Of a stretch of DNA of 64,000 nucleotides, positions 24,701 to 32,477 are shown in pieces. Position 1 is the first letter of the stretch, and every line of letters begins with the position of its first letter. This DNA is from Oscillospiraceae bacterium. Lineage in GTDB: Bacteria > Bacillota > Clostridia > Oscillospirales > Oscillospiraceae. Both the position numbers and the translations under genes were made by a program. The notes under the pieces are model-generated. The model was not told the origin of the DNA. It was given only the letters and a program-made list of their open reading frames with translations, and searched no databases. Where the stretch lies: positions 62,001-126,000 of the forward strand of contig WRAK01000002.1 of NCBI GenBank assembly GCA_009780235.1, in the 5' to 3' direction.

Positions 24701-25143
24701 CTGACACCGACGATGGTCATTGTTCCCGAGTTGACGTTGCCTATGTTGATGTGAAAGGGTATGAAGATATGTGTCACGGCATTCACCGGGGCCGCTTGGA
24801 TTGCAGCTTGCAGCCTCGCATACGCTGTGCTTGCGGGCGTCGGTTCCAGAGTCACCACATGGTTGGGTACGGCATACCATATCTGCGGGTCGTCTATTTC
24901 TTCTTGGCTGAAGAAACTTGCGGACCGCGGGGTAATTCCCTCGCTTGCAGGCTCCGCTTCCATCCGCATTTTGTATATGGCTTCCGCTTTCGGCCATGTT
25001 TCGTATGCAGGCCCCGTTTCCGGCCACGCTTCGTGTACAGGTTCTGCTTCCGTCCCTGCTTCATGCTCTGTTGCCCATACGGTTCCTGCAAATGTGCCGA
25101 GCAACAGGCTCAGCAGTAAGAGGGTTGCTATTCCGCGTTTCAT
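21751..25143 (-). CDS. Large beta-helix surface adhesin with PTG anchor (probable pilus tip protein)
   Basis: This 1130-residue precursor has a signal peptide (about 1-24) and four decapeptide repeats (31-70). A long right-handed beta-helix (about 100-820) is built from repeats of the form GGGVxV...FxMxGGxIxxNxA, as in pectate-lyase-like adhesins. A domain around 840-940 contains FDWWDVG, a CNA/DUF7601-like domain starts ALTVSKEV (about 955-1080), and the sorting signal PPPTGLNLGN, a helix and RRCRRC end it. The PTGLNL motif matches the major pilin, so the same sortase should act on both. It is translationally coupled to the small ribbon-helix-helix gene before it. Confidence 0.85.
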   Translation of the reverse strand: MKRGIATLLLLSLLLGTFAGTVWATEHEAGTEAEPVHEAWPETGPAYETWPKAEAIYKMRMEAEPASEGITPRSASFFSQEEIDDPQIWYAVPNHVVTLEPTPASTAYARLQAAIQAAPVNAVTHIFIPFHINIGNVNSGTMTIVGVRNGATVVLIGNHPTAENGQSVISDTHGGNSDTTPGGGGLTRAFRVRGDGTARSGLVFRNIILQTAPQAAASTPDVAPAPLPLAQQTNNARGGGVTLESGAVAGITGAGGGGHLILCRGGVIRNSSTDNNGPVDIQTDGRFTMMPGSEMHTNAAANSGGAVHVNTRGIFTMHGGVLRNNVARGERVDAGQATQRAVGGAVFIQNGGTFNMYDGEIFENQARLNEIAANPDATNALVTSSGGGVFVTGSASSFNMHGGTIRDNQAIRTRASFAITQDNRYLHRAGNGGGVYVTARATFNMRGGYIENNIATATGTAASSFSGGDALNLSNGGGVYLTGAGTRFHMQGGTIRNNQAVRTVNSVPTMTNGTMTVLAGNGGGVHVYDDAVFTMDDGDIYGNIATSTGADPADNTINLFLLANGGGVFVSGTAVLGAPDLARFFLNGGTIRDNHAVGAAAGVSTFSGNGGGVSVMSRAQLHMTGGVISRNTATDNNTTTSPSQGLRRGNGAGVYLGRGFFTQLSLNMTGGEIREHTTVTRHGVGVFMTGGRVEIGGTARIEDNHSPNNGGGIFVEDSGTLNISGGTINGNTAQQNGGGVFLRDAGIVLNMRSGSITNNIAHDGGGLFVPHTNLSNVTINPAAVFSGNTARNGLRIDTPLAVAQRPRIDPGTVSVSGLPVIDQNPAGSDNFATITPHAFTNYDINSTGPQFWRVTYAVGEGEGELAAQVGSNRFPVPSGSFIRNGAAVTFTADSAPPWVFDWWDVGTRTNETAEDGSDVPFDFTSDRTAASLLCIIGLHTHVNGNFFEVKTTALTVSKEVTGALGNKTLDFDFTIFLTDADGTPLPAGTQFNFTGNVLADSGATVPADGILTLRDGGSATFQLRHGQAITIEELPRNGSVQIIETVDLNFMTSFTDSEYADVTVLGNDTTLRPMAEDRTFAFTNERVAPPPTGLNLGNMGAALLLPALVLLSAAGAYTAYLVRRCRRCVC
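24934..25053 (-). repeat. 30-bp degenerate tandem repeats at the adhesin N terminus
   Basis: Four units encode TEAEPVHEAW, PETGPAYETW, PKAEAIYKMR and MEAEPASEGI (residues 31-70), directly after the signal peptide. Confidence 0.75.
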
Positions 25144-25331
25144 TGAAGTACGTCCCCTTTCTCAGATGGAAGTTTCTTTTCTCGTTCAAGGTCTTCGATG
25201 TAAACCAAGACCGCGTGCCTGACAAACTCACCCAGCCCTCTGTGTTCGTTGGCTGCGTAGTGGCTTATTTTGGCGTAGGCATGTTCGTCGAACCTTGCCA
25301 CAATTTGTTTTGCTTTTGTTCCTCTTTGCAT
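25140..25331 (-). CDS. Small ribbon-helix-helix-like DNA-binding protein
   Basis: This 63-residue protein contains KQIVARFDEHAYAKISHYAANEHRGLGEFVRHAVLVYI split over a beta strand and two helices, the size and pattern of Arc/CopG/MobC-type binders (I give it as one description; the first strand is QIVARF). It is the first gene after promoter P2 and its stop overlaps the adhesin ATG by four bases, so it probably tunes adhesin or island expression. A nickase-accessory role is less likely because no relaxase is near. No strong ribosome site precedes the ATG. Confidence 0.65.
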   Translation of the reverse strand: MQRGTKAKQIVARFDEHAYAKISHYAANEHRGLGEFVRHAVLVYIEDLEREKKLPSEKGDVLQ

Positions 25332-25397
25332 GTGTGGGTTTCAGTCCTTATATGGAGTATTGTCTAAAAATTAAACTTGTCTGAAACAGTTATTTTT

Positions 25398-25438
25398 ATT
25401 ATACGCTTGTCAAAGTTGCCGACTACACCCAAAAGGGT
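25398..25438 (-). promoter_or_regulatory. Pilus promoter P2 with conserved activator box
   Basis: Box CTACACCCAAAAGGGT at 25423-25438, 19 bases, then a perfect TATAAT at 25398-25403 (minus strand). It drives the ribbon-helix-helix and adhesin genes. A TTGACA is present only four bases from the -10, too near to act as a -35. Confidence 0.75.
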
Positions 25439-25460
25439 AAAAAATTGATAGGAATTCGGA

Positions 25461-25862
25461 TTAGGCAACTAAATCCGCAATGTTCTGTTGCGTCATTTGT
25501 GAAACCAATTGCTCTTGGATGCAACAAAAGAAGTCGCGCAGGAGGCAATGCTGCAGCTCACCTTGCGTACAGATATGGTTCGCTTGGAAGCATCGGCTGA
25601 TGGCAATCTCCCCCTCCGTGCACACAAGCACATCATAAACGCTGATTTGCTCAGCCGGCCGCCCGAGCCGATACCCGCCATTTCGCCCGTGTTCCGCATG
25701 GAGCAGGCCGTTCTTCTTGAGCTGATTTGCGATTTTGATAAAAAACGGGTATGTAATCCCGATCGCCTCCGAAATGACTGCCGCTGTACGCACACCCTTG
25801 TTGTTTATGTGCAGGTATTGCAAAATTCGGATGGCATTGTCTGTAGAACTTTGGATTCTCAT
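25461..25862 (-). CDS. Rrf2-family transcriptional regulator (paralogue 2)
   Basis: This 133-residue close relative of the regulator at 13.4-13.8 kb shares GITYPFFIKIANQLKK, GRNGGYRLGRP and the C-x6-C-x7-C cluster (RCFQANHICTQGELQHC), plus two extra cysteines in FFCC. It starts at the ATG at 25862 after AAGGAG. Its promoter carries the same box as the pilus promoters, so it belongs to the pilus regulon. It probably senses iron, redox state or nitric oxide and feeds this into adhesion control. Confidence 0.9.
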   Translation of the reverse strand: MRIQSSTDNAIRILQYLHINNKGVRTAAVISEAIGITYPFFIKIANQLKKNGLLHAEHGRNGGYRLGRPAEQISVYDVLVCTEGEIAISRCFQANHICTQGELQHCLLRDFFCCIQEQLVSQMTQQNIADLVA

Positions 25863-25900
25863 GATACGCACTCCTTCATTTCAGAAATGTTTATGATTTA

Positions 25901-25941
25901 ATTATACTTTTTTCGAATTGTTTTACTACACCCGAAAGGGT
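25901..25941 (-). promoter_or_regulatory. Pilus-island promoter P3 (Rrf2 gene) with conserved activator box
   Basis: Box CTACACCCGAAAGGGT at 25926-25941, 19 bases, then TATAAT at 25901-25906 on the minus strand. This is the same geometry as P2. Confidence 0.75.
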
Positions 25942-25960
25942 AGAAATTCGACGGAAAGCG

Positions 25961-26010
25961 AAACAAAAAACCGCCCTTCCAATCTGAATGGACAGATTGG
26001 AAGGGCGGTT
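25961..26010 (-). terminator. Terminator of the MalT/LuxR-type regulator gene
   Basis: AACCGCCCTTCCAATCTG pairs with CAGATTGGAAGGGCGGTT. On the minus strand it is followed by TTTTTTGTTT. Confidence 0.9.
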
Positions 26011-26035
26011 CGGCCACAGTTTTTCCCTGCGGTGT

Positions 26036-28618
26036 TTACTCAATCAATTTTTGTTCCAACGCAATCCGAACAGCATCTACGTTGTTGTGTGCGCCCAGTT
26101 TGGTGTATACGGACAGCAAGGTTTTCTTTACCGTGTTGACGGACAGGTAGCGATTGACCGCGATTTCCTCACGAGAAAGACCGTGATATAAGTCCAGTAA
26201 AACCTCCCGTTCTCGTTCTGACAGGGAAGCGGACTCTTTGATGTTTGCTTCGTGTTTAAGTGTGGCTGCGATAACCGCGACTTTTTTTACATAGATGGAG
26301 GTCTTGCGGTCAATTGCCTTCAGCCATGCTTCGGGGATGCCGTAATCTGTCCGCTTCAAAGCGGCGATAATCAGGGGGTGCAGTTCTTTTCCGAGCTCAA
26401 TGAAAAACAGCTCAAACACACCTTGGAATGACAGGTCATATGCCCGTTCAAAATCTGCCATTGCCCCGTCTGTATCGCCTGTTTGTATGCGGGCGACGGC
26501 GGACAGGAGTAAGAGTCGAAGCTCCCCGAATAAAAACCGTTCTTCCGGGGTTCTCGGATGGGAATTGCATAAAATTGTAAGTGCCTGTTGGTATTTCTGC
26601 GCGGCGATGTGGTACATGACGTCGATATGCAGTTCTCTCACGGGAATGTGGAGGATAGACGCCGTCTCTTTTTCCTCTGTGACAAGCCATTGCGGAACAC
26701 GCTCGGGCAGGCCGATTCTGGCGTAAAATATCCCCGTATATAAATCACAGTACAGTCGGCGATTCCAGAAATCCGGGTTATCCAAATGGGCGCAAAGTTG
26801 TTTTAACAGCTTTTTGACCAGAGAAGTATTGCCCTCTTGCATGGCGATGTGGAGCAGATATTTTTCCGCCAATGCCTCGATGCTGTATTGTCGGTTTTCC
26901 CGTGCTTTTAAGATGGCGTTGTGTGCATGGTTTCGTGCAAGGTCAGGCCGGTTTTTGAAAAAGGCATATTCGCAGGCGACCAAATCCGCATAACCGGCGT
27001 ATATGCGGTGAGGTGTTTCTGCAATGAGGAACTCGTTTTGCTCTGCGGCCTCTAAAAATTGATCGAATTTCGGTAAGTCTGCGCCTTCTCCGACAGAACA
27101 GGCAAAAGAGCGGAGGTCGGCATTGATAAAGGCTCCGCTTATCTTAGTCGGCGGGATAGAGAATTGCTTTGCATACGCAACCGCTTTTCTCAAATACGCC
27201 GTACTGTTATATTCATGCGTAACGGTGCAAAGGTACATATTGATATAGGGCAGGCTGCTGTAAGAGGTATACAGCAGTACTGCGGCGAACGGGTCATCCG
27301 TATGCTCCCATTCGCGGATGACGGCAAGGGCTTTCTCTTGTGCTTCTCTGTATCGGCCCGCTCCGGCGAGTAATACAGGGATGAAATAGCTTTTTAAAAA
27401 CAGGAAGTTGGGGTCGTTTTGTTCGCCGCTTTTCGGATGCAAATTTTCTAAGATGTTCAAAAAATATTCGCTGACGTCACGGGGGAGTCTGAAGGGGTAG
27501 GACAGGAGGGTTTGCACCATGCGCTCGTATTGATGCGACTTTGCGTAATAGTGCATGGCATCCATATAAAAGTCGTTTCCGGCGCACCAATCGGCCGCCT
27601 GCCGATAGGTTTCCTGCTTTTCTTCGTGGGACAAGAGGTGTTGTTTGCTCTGCAAAAATTCCAAGTAGAGCGGATGGATTTTAAAATCATTGGTAAAACT
27701 GTCGAACCAGAGAAAGGATGCGAGCCCCGGTGTGTTTTGCAAAAATGCAATGTCGGCGGTGAATGCTTGGAGCGGCGCAATGGGCAAGTCGGAGAGCAGC
27801 GACATTTTGAGCAAGGCTTTTTGTGCAGGTGCGGGAAGTCGGTCCCACGCTTCGGTCTCAAACAATTTGGAGGTGTTTTGCCGCACGGTATCCAATGCGT
27901 GTTTGAAATGGTTCGGCGTTCTTTTTAATAAGAGGACGAGCATATTGATTGCCAGTGCCCAGCCTTTTGTCGCATCCATCAGTTGGGAGATGTGCTCGGC
28001 AGAAAGCGGGATGGCATACTGTCGGAAAAAGGCGGCGGCTTCTGTGCTTGTAAAGCGCAACTCGTCTTCCGTTATCATGCTCATCTTGCCTTTGGAATGC
28101 AAAGCGGCGACATTGAAGGTAGGTTCTTTTCGAGAAATGATAATCAAACACGCGCCGGGAAGCTGCAGGTGCGCGCAACGCTCTGCAAAGACAAGTGCAT
28201 CTTCGGATTGCAGCAAATGGAAATCATCGAGCACGAAAAAAGATTTGGGCAGATGCCGCTTTGTGCCGCGTACCATTTCCGCGAACTGTTTAAAGCGGGA
28301 AAGGGTTTCCGGGAAGCCGAGTTCACGCAAGCTTACGGCCAAATCCGGGTTGCTGACAGAGATAGTATGTATCAGACTTTCCCAATAACGGGAGCCGATG
28401 TTATCGCTTTCGGTCAGCTGTATCCAATTGACAACGGCATCTTGCTGTTGCTCGATGTAGTGACGCACCGTTTGGGTTTTACCATAGCCGGCACCTGCGA
28501 TGACATAGACCAGCGGAGAGCGGGCCGCCTCATCAAACAGCTTGTCCAAACGGGGACGGGGCATATAGTGTGCGGTCAGATTCGGGTGCGAAAAGCCGGG
28601 TTCGTTTGTTGTGTACAT
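26036..28618 (-). CDS. Large ATP-binding LuxR (MalT/LAL) transcriptional regulator
   Basis: This 860-residue STAND-type regulator has an N-terminal NTPase with Walker A AGAGYGKT (about residue 42) and Walker B SFFVLDDFH (about 125). Helical TPR-like repeats form the long middle. The C-terminal LuxR helix-turn-helix has SLSEREREVLLDLYHGLSREEIA. MalT-like proteins activate promoters when a small ligand and ATP promote assembly. It lies directly upstream of the Rrf2 and pilus genes, so it is the best candidate activator for the P1-P3 box. It starts at 28618 after GGAGGG. The ligand is unknown. Confidence 0.92.
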   Translation of the reverse strand: MYTTNEPGFSHPNLTAHYMPRPRLDKLFDEAARSPLVYVIAGAGYGKTQTVRHYIEQQQDAVVNWIQLTESDNIGSRYWESLIHTISVSNPDLAVSLRELGFPETLSRFKQFAEMVRGTKRHLPKSFFVLDDFHLLQSEDALVFAERCAHLQLPGACLIIISRKEPTFNVAALHSKGKMSMITEDELRFTSTEAAAFFRQYAIPLSAEHISQLMDATKGWALAINMLVLLLKRTPNHFKHALDTVRQNTSKLFETEAWDRLPAPAQKALLKMSLLSDLPIAPLQAFTADIAFLQNTPGLASFLWFDSFTNDFKIHPLYLEFLQSKQHLLSHEEKQETYRQAADWCAGNDFYMDAMHYYAKSHQYERMVQTLLSYPFRLPRDVSEYFLNILENLHPKSGEQNDPNFLFLKSYFIPVLLAGAGRYREAQEKALAVIREWEHTDDPFAAVLLYTSYSSLPYINMYLCTVTHEYNSTAYLRKAVAYAKQFSIPPTKISGAFINADLRSFACSVGEGADLPKFDQFLEAAEQNEFLIAETPHRIYAGYADLVACEYAFFKNRPDLARNHAHNAILKARENRQYSIEALAEKYLLHIAMQEGNTSLVKKLLKQLCAHLDNPDFWNRRLYCDLYTGIFYARIGLPERVPQWLVTEEKETASILHIPVRELHIDVMYHIAAQKYQQALTILCNSHPRTPEERFLFGELRLLLLSAVARIQTGDTDGAMADFERAYDLSFQGVFELFFIELGKELHPLIIAALKRTDYGIPEAWLKAIDRKTSIYVKKVAVIAATLKHEANIKESASLSEREREVLLDLYHGLSREEIAVNRYLSVNTVKKTLLSVYTKLGAHNNVDAVRIALEQKLIE

Positions 28619-28667
28619 GATAAGCCCTCCGTTCTTCGGGAAAGGGGATAAACGAGCAGTTTTATAA

Positions 28668-28697
28668 AGCGTAGCATAGAAGTTGTTACGAAGTCAA
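28668..28697 (-). promoter_or_regulatory. Promoter of the MalT/LuxR-type regulator
   Basis: On the minus strand, TTGACT (28692-28697), an 18-bp spacer and TACGCT (28668-28673). It has no pilus-type box, so expression is probably basal. Confidence 0.6.
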
Positions 28698-28767
28698 GGC
28701 GTTGGTACGGAGAGGATGTGAACAAACAATTTCCACCACAATTCACAGAAATTTCACCCCCGCCCTC

Positions 28768-28796
28768 TTGACAATATATGGTTGGGATGTTAAATT
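28768..28796 (+). promoter_or_regulatory. Heat-shock operon promoter
   Basis: TTGACA (28768-28773), a 17-bp spacer and TAAATT (28791-28796). The start point would fall at the edge of CIRCE. Confidence 0.8.
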
Positions 28797-28800
28797 AGTA

Positions 28801-28827
28801 TTAGCACTCTCGGCCTTTGAGTGCTAA
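28801..28827. promoter_or_regulatory. CIRCE element (HrcA operator)
   Basis: A perfect consensus: TTAGCACTC, nine bases, GAGTGCTAA. HrcA binds it to repress the operon until heat or misfolding titrates GroEL. Confidence 0.97.
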
Positions 28828-28847
28828 TTGAATGGGGGCGTTGTACA

Positions 28848-29903
28848 ATGTCGCTTTCCGAGCGGAAGAAGCGGATATTGAAAGCTGTTGTGGAGGATTA
28901 TATCGGCTCTGCCGAACCCGTCAGTTCCAAGGCTTTGCAGGGGCGGCTTGATTTGAGTGTGTCCTCTGCCACCATTCGGAACGAGATGAATGAGCTGGAG
29001 CAGATGGGGCTTTTAGAACAGCCTCACACCTCGGCCGGACGCAGACCGACGGCGTCGGGATACCGCATCTACGTCAATGAACTCATGGGCAGCGGCGACG
29101 TGACGCAGGACGAGGCCGAGGCGATACACGAGAAGATTCGCAAGGGCGATGAGCCGAGCAATGCAGTATCGGACGCATCGAAGCTTGCGAGCCAAATCAC
29201 GGCCCTGCCGAGCTATGCGATGCAGGCGATGCCCGGTGTCGTTACGGCGCAGCGGTTTGAACTGGTGTACATTGACGACCACACGTTTATCATCGTGGTA
29301 TTGCTCTCGAACAAGAGCGTGCAAAATCGGCTGGTGACCTTGCCCACAGTAACGAAACCCGCGCTTTTGACCAAGCTCTCGGCTCTGTTCAATGCCAGCT
29401 TTACGGGCAAGCCCGAGGGGGATATGACCACGGAACTCATCGCCGCCACAGAGCGTGCGGCGGGGGATGTGACGGGCGTTACGGCCGTGATTGCGGGCTT
29501 TGTGATGGAAATCCTCATGCGAACGCAAGTGCGGCACACGGTGGTATCCGGCACATCGAACCTGTTGGAGCATCCGGAATTTCAGGATGTGGAGAAAGCA
29601 CGGCGCGTGTTGGGCTATCTCTCGAACGAACAGGAACTCTTGCGCCTGCCCGCACCCGAGGCGGACGGGGTCAAGATTTTCATCGGCGCGGAAAACGTGG
29701 CCGAGGCCCTCAGGGATGCCAGCGTGGTTGTGGCGAAGTATGACGCCGGGGATAACATGCAGGGCATCATCGGCGTAGTCGGCCCCACGCGGATGGATTA
29801 CGCAAAAGTGGCCGCGCGGCTGAGTTACATCGCCGGCGGTTTAGCAAAAGTATTGGCCATGGGTGTACCCATCGGCGAGATTAGCGGAGGCGAGGACGAA
29901 TGA
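28848..29903 (+). CDS. hrcA: Heat-inducible transcription repressor HrcA
   Basis: This 351-residue repressor binds the CIRCE site 21 bp upstream and so controls its own operon. The N-terminal winged helix (SVSSATIRNEMNELEQMGLL, then HTSAGRRPTASGYRIYV) is the family hallmark. A GAF-like middle domain and the C-terminal IGVVGPTRMDYAKVAARL end it. The ATG at 28848 follows GGGGGCG. Its stop overlaps the grpE ATG by four bases. Confidence 0.96.
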   Translation: MSLSERKKRILKAVVEDYIGSAEPVSSKALQGRLDLSVSSATIRNEMNELEQMGLLEQPHTSAGRRPTASGYRIYVNELMGSGDVTQDEAEAIHEKIRKGDEPSNAVSDASKLASQITALPSYAMQAMPGVVTAQRFELVYIDDHTFIIVVLLSNKSVQNRLVTLPTVTKPALLTKLSALFNASFTGKPEGDMTTELIAATERAAGDVTGVTAVIAGFVMEILMRTQVRHTVVSGTSNLLEHPEFQDVEKARRVLGYLSNEQELLRLPAPEADGVKIFIGAENVAEALRDASVVVAKYDAGDNMQGIIGVVGPTRMDYAKVAARLSYIAGGLAKVLAMGVPIGEISGGEDE

Positions 29904-30412
29904 GCAAGAAAAAACAATCGGACGAAGAAATGGAAGAAACTCCAATCCAAGAGACGGAAACAGAACAGGAAGTTGATTTGGTCACGGAACTGGAAGCGGC
30001 CTTGGCGGCAGAGCAAAATCGCGTATTGCGCTTGGCCGCTGAATACGACAACTTCCGCAAGCGCAGCCAAAAAGAGCGGGAAGCCTTGTATGTGGACGTG
30101 AAAACGGGCGTAGTCGCCTCGTTTTTGCCCGTCTATGACAATCTTGAACGAGCTTTGAAGCAGGAGACGGACGATGAGGCCTACTACAAGGGCGTGGAGA
30201 TGATTATGGCTCAGTTGCAGGAGGTTTTCTCCAAGCTCGGCGTCGCAGAGATCCCCGCTGTGGGTGAGAAATTCGACCCGGAGCTGCACAACGCGGTATA
30301 TCACACCGAAGATGTGACCTATGGCGAGAGTGAGGTCGTGGAACAGTTTATGGCCGGGTTTATGCTGGGTGATAAGGTGATACGGCACTCGGTCGTGAAA
30401 GTGGCGAACTGA
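29900..30412 (+). CDS. grpE: Nucleotide exchange factor GrpE
   Basis: This 170-residue cochaperone releases ADP from DnaK. It has an acidic N-terminal tail, a coiled coil (about 28-90 with RLAAEYDNFRKRSQKE) and a C-terminal beta domain with FDPELHNAVYH and VVEQFMAGFMLGDKVIRHSVVKV. It is coupled to hrcA by an ATGA overlap. Confidence 0.96.
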   Translation: MSKKKQSDEEMEETPIQETETEQEVDLVTELEAALAAEQNRVLRLAAEYDNFRKRSQKEREALYVDVKTGVVASFLPVYDNLERALKQETDDEAYYKGVEMIMAQLQEVFSKLGVAEIPAVGEKFDPELHNAVYHTEDVTYGESEVVEQFMAGFMLGDKVIRHSVVKVAN

Positions 30413-30417
30413 TTCGC

Positions 30418-30495
30418 AGGGGCGGCCTTCGGCCGTCCGCTGTAGGAAATTTGATTTTAGTGTTAAAAGGGGCGGACGGCCAAAGGCCGCCCCTA
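30418..30495. repeat. Double-hairpin intergenic repeat
   Basis: Arms 30418-30440 and 30472-30495 are inverted (GGGGCGGCC...GTCCGC opposite GCGGAC...GGCCGCCCC). It lies within the heat-shock operon between grpE and dnaK. Confidence 0.85.
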
Positions 30496-30540
30496 TAAAG
30501 GGCAATAGGCCCAACGATAAAATAACGGAGGTATAACGAC

Positions 30541-32367
30541 ATGGGTAAGATTATAGGCATTGATTTAGGCACAACCAATTCCTGCGTGGCAGTCATCGAG
30601 GGCGGGGAGCCGGAGATTATTGCGAACGCTGAGGGCAACCGCACCACGCCGTCTGTGGTGGCGTTTGCGAAAGACGGACAGCGGATGGTGGGACAGGTGG
30701 CGAAACGCCAAGCCATCACCAATCCCGACAGAACCATCGCCTCGATTAAGCGGGAGATGGGTACGAGCTATAAGGTGGACATTGACGGCAAGCAGTACAC
30801 GCCGCAAGAGATTTCGGCTATGGTATTGCAGAAGCTGAAAGCGGACGCAGAGGCCTATCTCGGCGCACCGATTTCGGGTGCCGTCGTCACCGTGCCGGCG
30901 TATTTCACCGACAGCCAACGGCAGGCGACCAAGGACGCGGGCAAGATTGCGGGCCTCGACGTCAAACGTATCATCAATGAGCCGACGGCGGCGGCCTTGG
31001 CCTATGGGCTGGATAAGGAGCATGACCAGAAAATCATGGTCTACGACCTCGGCGGCGGGACCTTTGACGTGTCCGTGCTGGAGATCGGTGACGGCGTCAT
31101 TGAGGTGCTGGCCACGGCGGGGAACAACCGTCTGGGCGGCGATGATTTTGACGAGGCGGTTATGTACTGGCTGGTGGCGGAGTTCAAGAAGGACAGCGGC
31201 ATTGACCTCAAGAGCGATAAAGTCGCCATGCAGCGTCTGCGTGAGGCGGCGGAGAAGGCGAAGATTGAACTCTCCAGCGTGACCTCGACCAACATCAATC
31301 TGCCCTATGTCACAGCTGACGCGTCGGGGCCGAAGCACTTGGATATCACCCTCACACGGGCGAAGTTTAATGAGCTGACGCATGATTTGGTCGAAAAAAC
31401 CGTCGGCCCCGTGAATCAGGCATTATCCGATTCGGGTTTGGCGGCGAAAGACTTGTCCAAGGTGTTGCTGGTCGGCGGCTCTACTCGAATTCCCGCCGTG
31501 CAGGACGAGGTGAAAAAGCTCACGGGCAAAGACCCGTTTAAAGGCATCAACCCCGACGAGTGCGTGGCGGCGGGCGCGGCGATTCAGGGCGGCGTACTCG
31601 GCGGTGATGTGGAGGGGATTTTGCTCCTCGACGTGACGCCCTTGTCGCTCGGCATTGAGACGCAGGGCGGCATCTGCACGAAGCTTATTGAGCGTAACAC
31701 AACCATCCCCACGAAGAAGAGCCAGACTTTCTCCACGGCGGCGAATAACCAGACCAGCGTGGAAGTCAACGTGCTCCAAGGCGAGCGGGAGATGGCGCAG
31801 TATAACAAGTGTCTCGGCAAGTTCCACCTCACGGGTATCCCCGCGGCTCCCCGCGGTGTGCCGCAGATTGAGGTTACCTTTGACATCGACGCAAACGGCA
31901 TCGTGAACGTCTCTGCGAAAGATTTGGGGACGGGCAAGGAACAGAACATTACGATTACGGCTTCGACGAATTTGAGCAAGGACGACATCGACAAGGCCGT
32001 CAAAGAGGCCGAACAGTATGCCGCTGAAGACGCCAAGCGGAAAGAGGAAGTCGAACTCCGCAATCAGGCTGACCAGATGGTGTATCAGGCGGAGAAGACA
32101 TTGGAAGACCTCGGCGACAAGTTAGAAGAGGCGGACAAAACTGCCATCAAGGGCGGCATTGAAAAGGTGCAGGAAGCCCTGAAAGGCGAGGATTCGGAGA
32201 TGATTCGCTTCGCCACCGAGGAGCTGACGAAGGCCTTGCAGACCGCAAGCGAAAAGCTCTATGCCCAAGGCGCACAGCCGGGCGCGGAGGGGGCAGGCGA
32301 TGTCCCGCCCGAGGGCGATTATGTGGATGCGGATTATGAGGTCGTGGATGAGGACGAGAACGCATAA
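30541..32367 (+). CDS. dnaK: Chaperone protein DnaK (Hsp70)
   Basis: This 608-residue ATP-driven chaperone has an actin-like ATPase domain with [46 protein letters not shown] and [11 protein letters not shown]. The substrate domain follows with [12 protein letters not shown], then the helical lid and an acidic C-terminal tail ending in DEDENA. It lacks the 24-residue loop of gram-negative DnaK, as expected for Firmicutes. It works with the adjacent GrpE and DnaJ. Confidence 0.98.
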   Translation: MGKIIGIDLGTTNSCVAVIEGGEPEIIANAEGNRTTPSVVAFAKDGQRMVGQVAKRQAITNPDRTIASIKREMGTSYKVDIDGKQYTPQEISAMVLQKLKADAEAYLGAPISGAVVTVPAYFTDSQRQATKDAGKIAGLDVKRIINEPTAAALAYGLDKEHDQKIMVYDLGGGTFDVSVLEIGDGVIEVLATAGNNRLGGDDFDEAVMYWLVAEFKKDSGIDLKSDKVAMQRLREAAEKAKIELSSVTSTNINLPYVTADASGPKHLDITLTRAKFNELTHDLVEKTVGPVNQALSDSGLAAKDLSKVLLVGGSTRIPAVQDEVKKLTGKDPFKGINPDECVAAGAAIQGGVLGGDVEGILLLDVTPLSLGIETQGGICTKLIERNTTIPTKKSQTFSTAANNQTSVEVNVLQGEREMAQYNKCLGKFHLTGIPAAPRGVPQIEVTFDIDANGIVNVSAKDLGTGKEQNITITASTNLSKDDIDKAVKEAEQYAAEDAKRKEEVELRNQADQMVYQAEKTLEDLGDKLEEADKTAIKGGIEKVQEALKGEDSEMIRFATEELTKALQTASEKLYAQGAQPGAEGAGDVPPEGDYVDADYEVVDEDENA

Positions 32368-32376
32368 ATTTTAATT

Positions 32377-32454
32377 GTAGGGGGCGATGCCACATCGCCC
32401 CGCGGTGATTATTACAGGACGAGGGGGCGGGCCGATGAGGGCATCGGCCCCTGC
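32377..32454. repeat. Double-hairpin intergenic repeat, arms diverged
   Basis: The left hairpin (GGGCGATG, CCA, CATCGCCC) and the right hairpin (GGGCCGATG, AGGG, CATCGGCCC) differ from each other, as if two family members had been joined. It lies between dnaK and dnaJ. Confidence 0.75.
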
Positions 32455-32477
32455 GTCTGTTATTCAGGAGAATGTGT

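Noticed and set aside
21751-25143. Regular GGC-rich repeats in the adhesin gene as a possible CRISPR or tandem DNA repeat
   Set aside because: The repeats are degenerate at DNA level and follow beta-helix turns in the protein; there are no constant repeats with unique spacers.
27983-28651. 222-codon plus-strand frame opposite the MalT/LuxR-type gene
   Set aside because: Antisense shadow of the NTPase domain; the Walker motifs are on the other strand.
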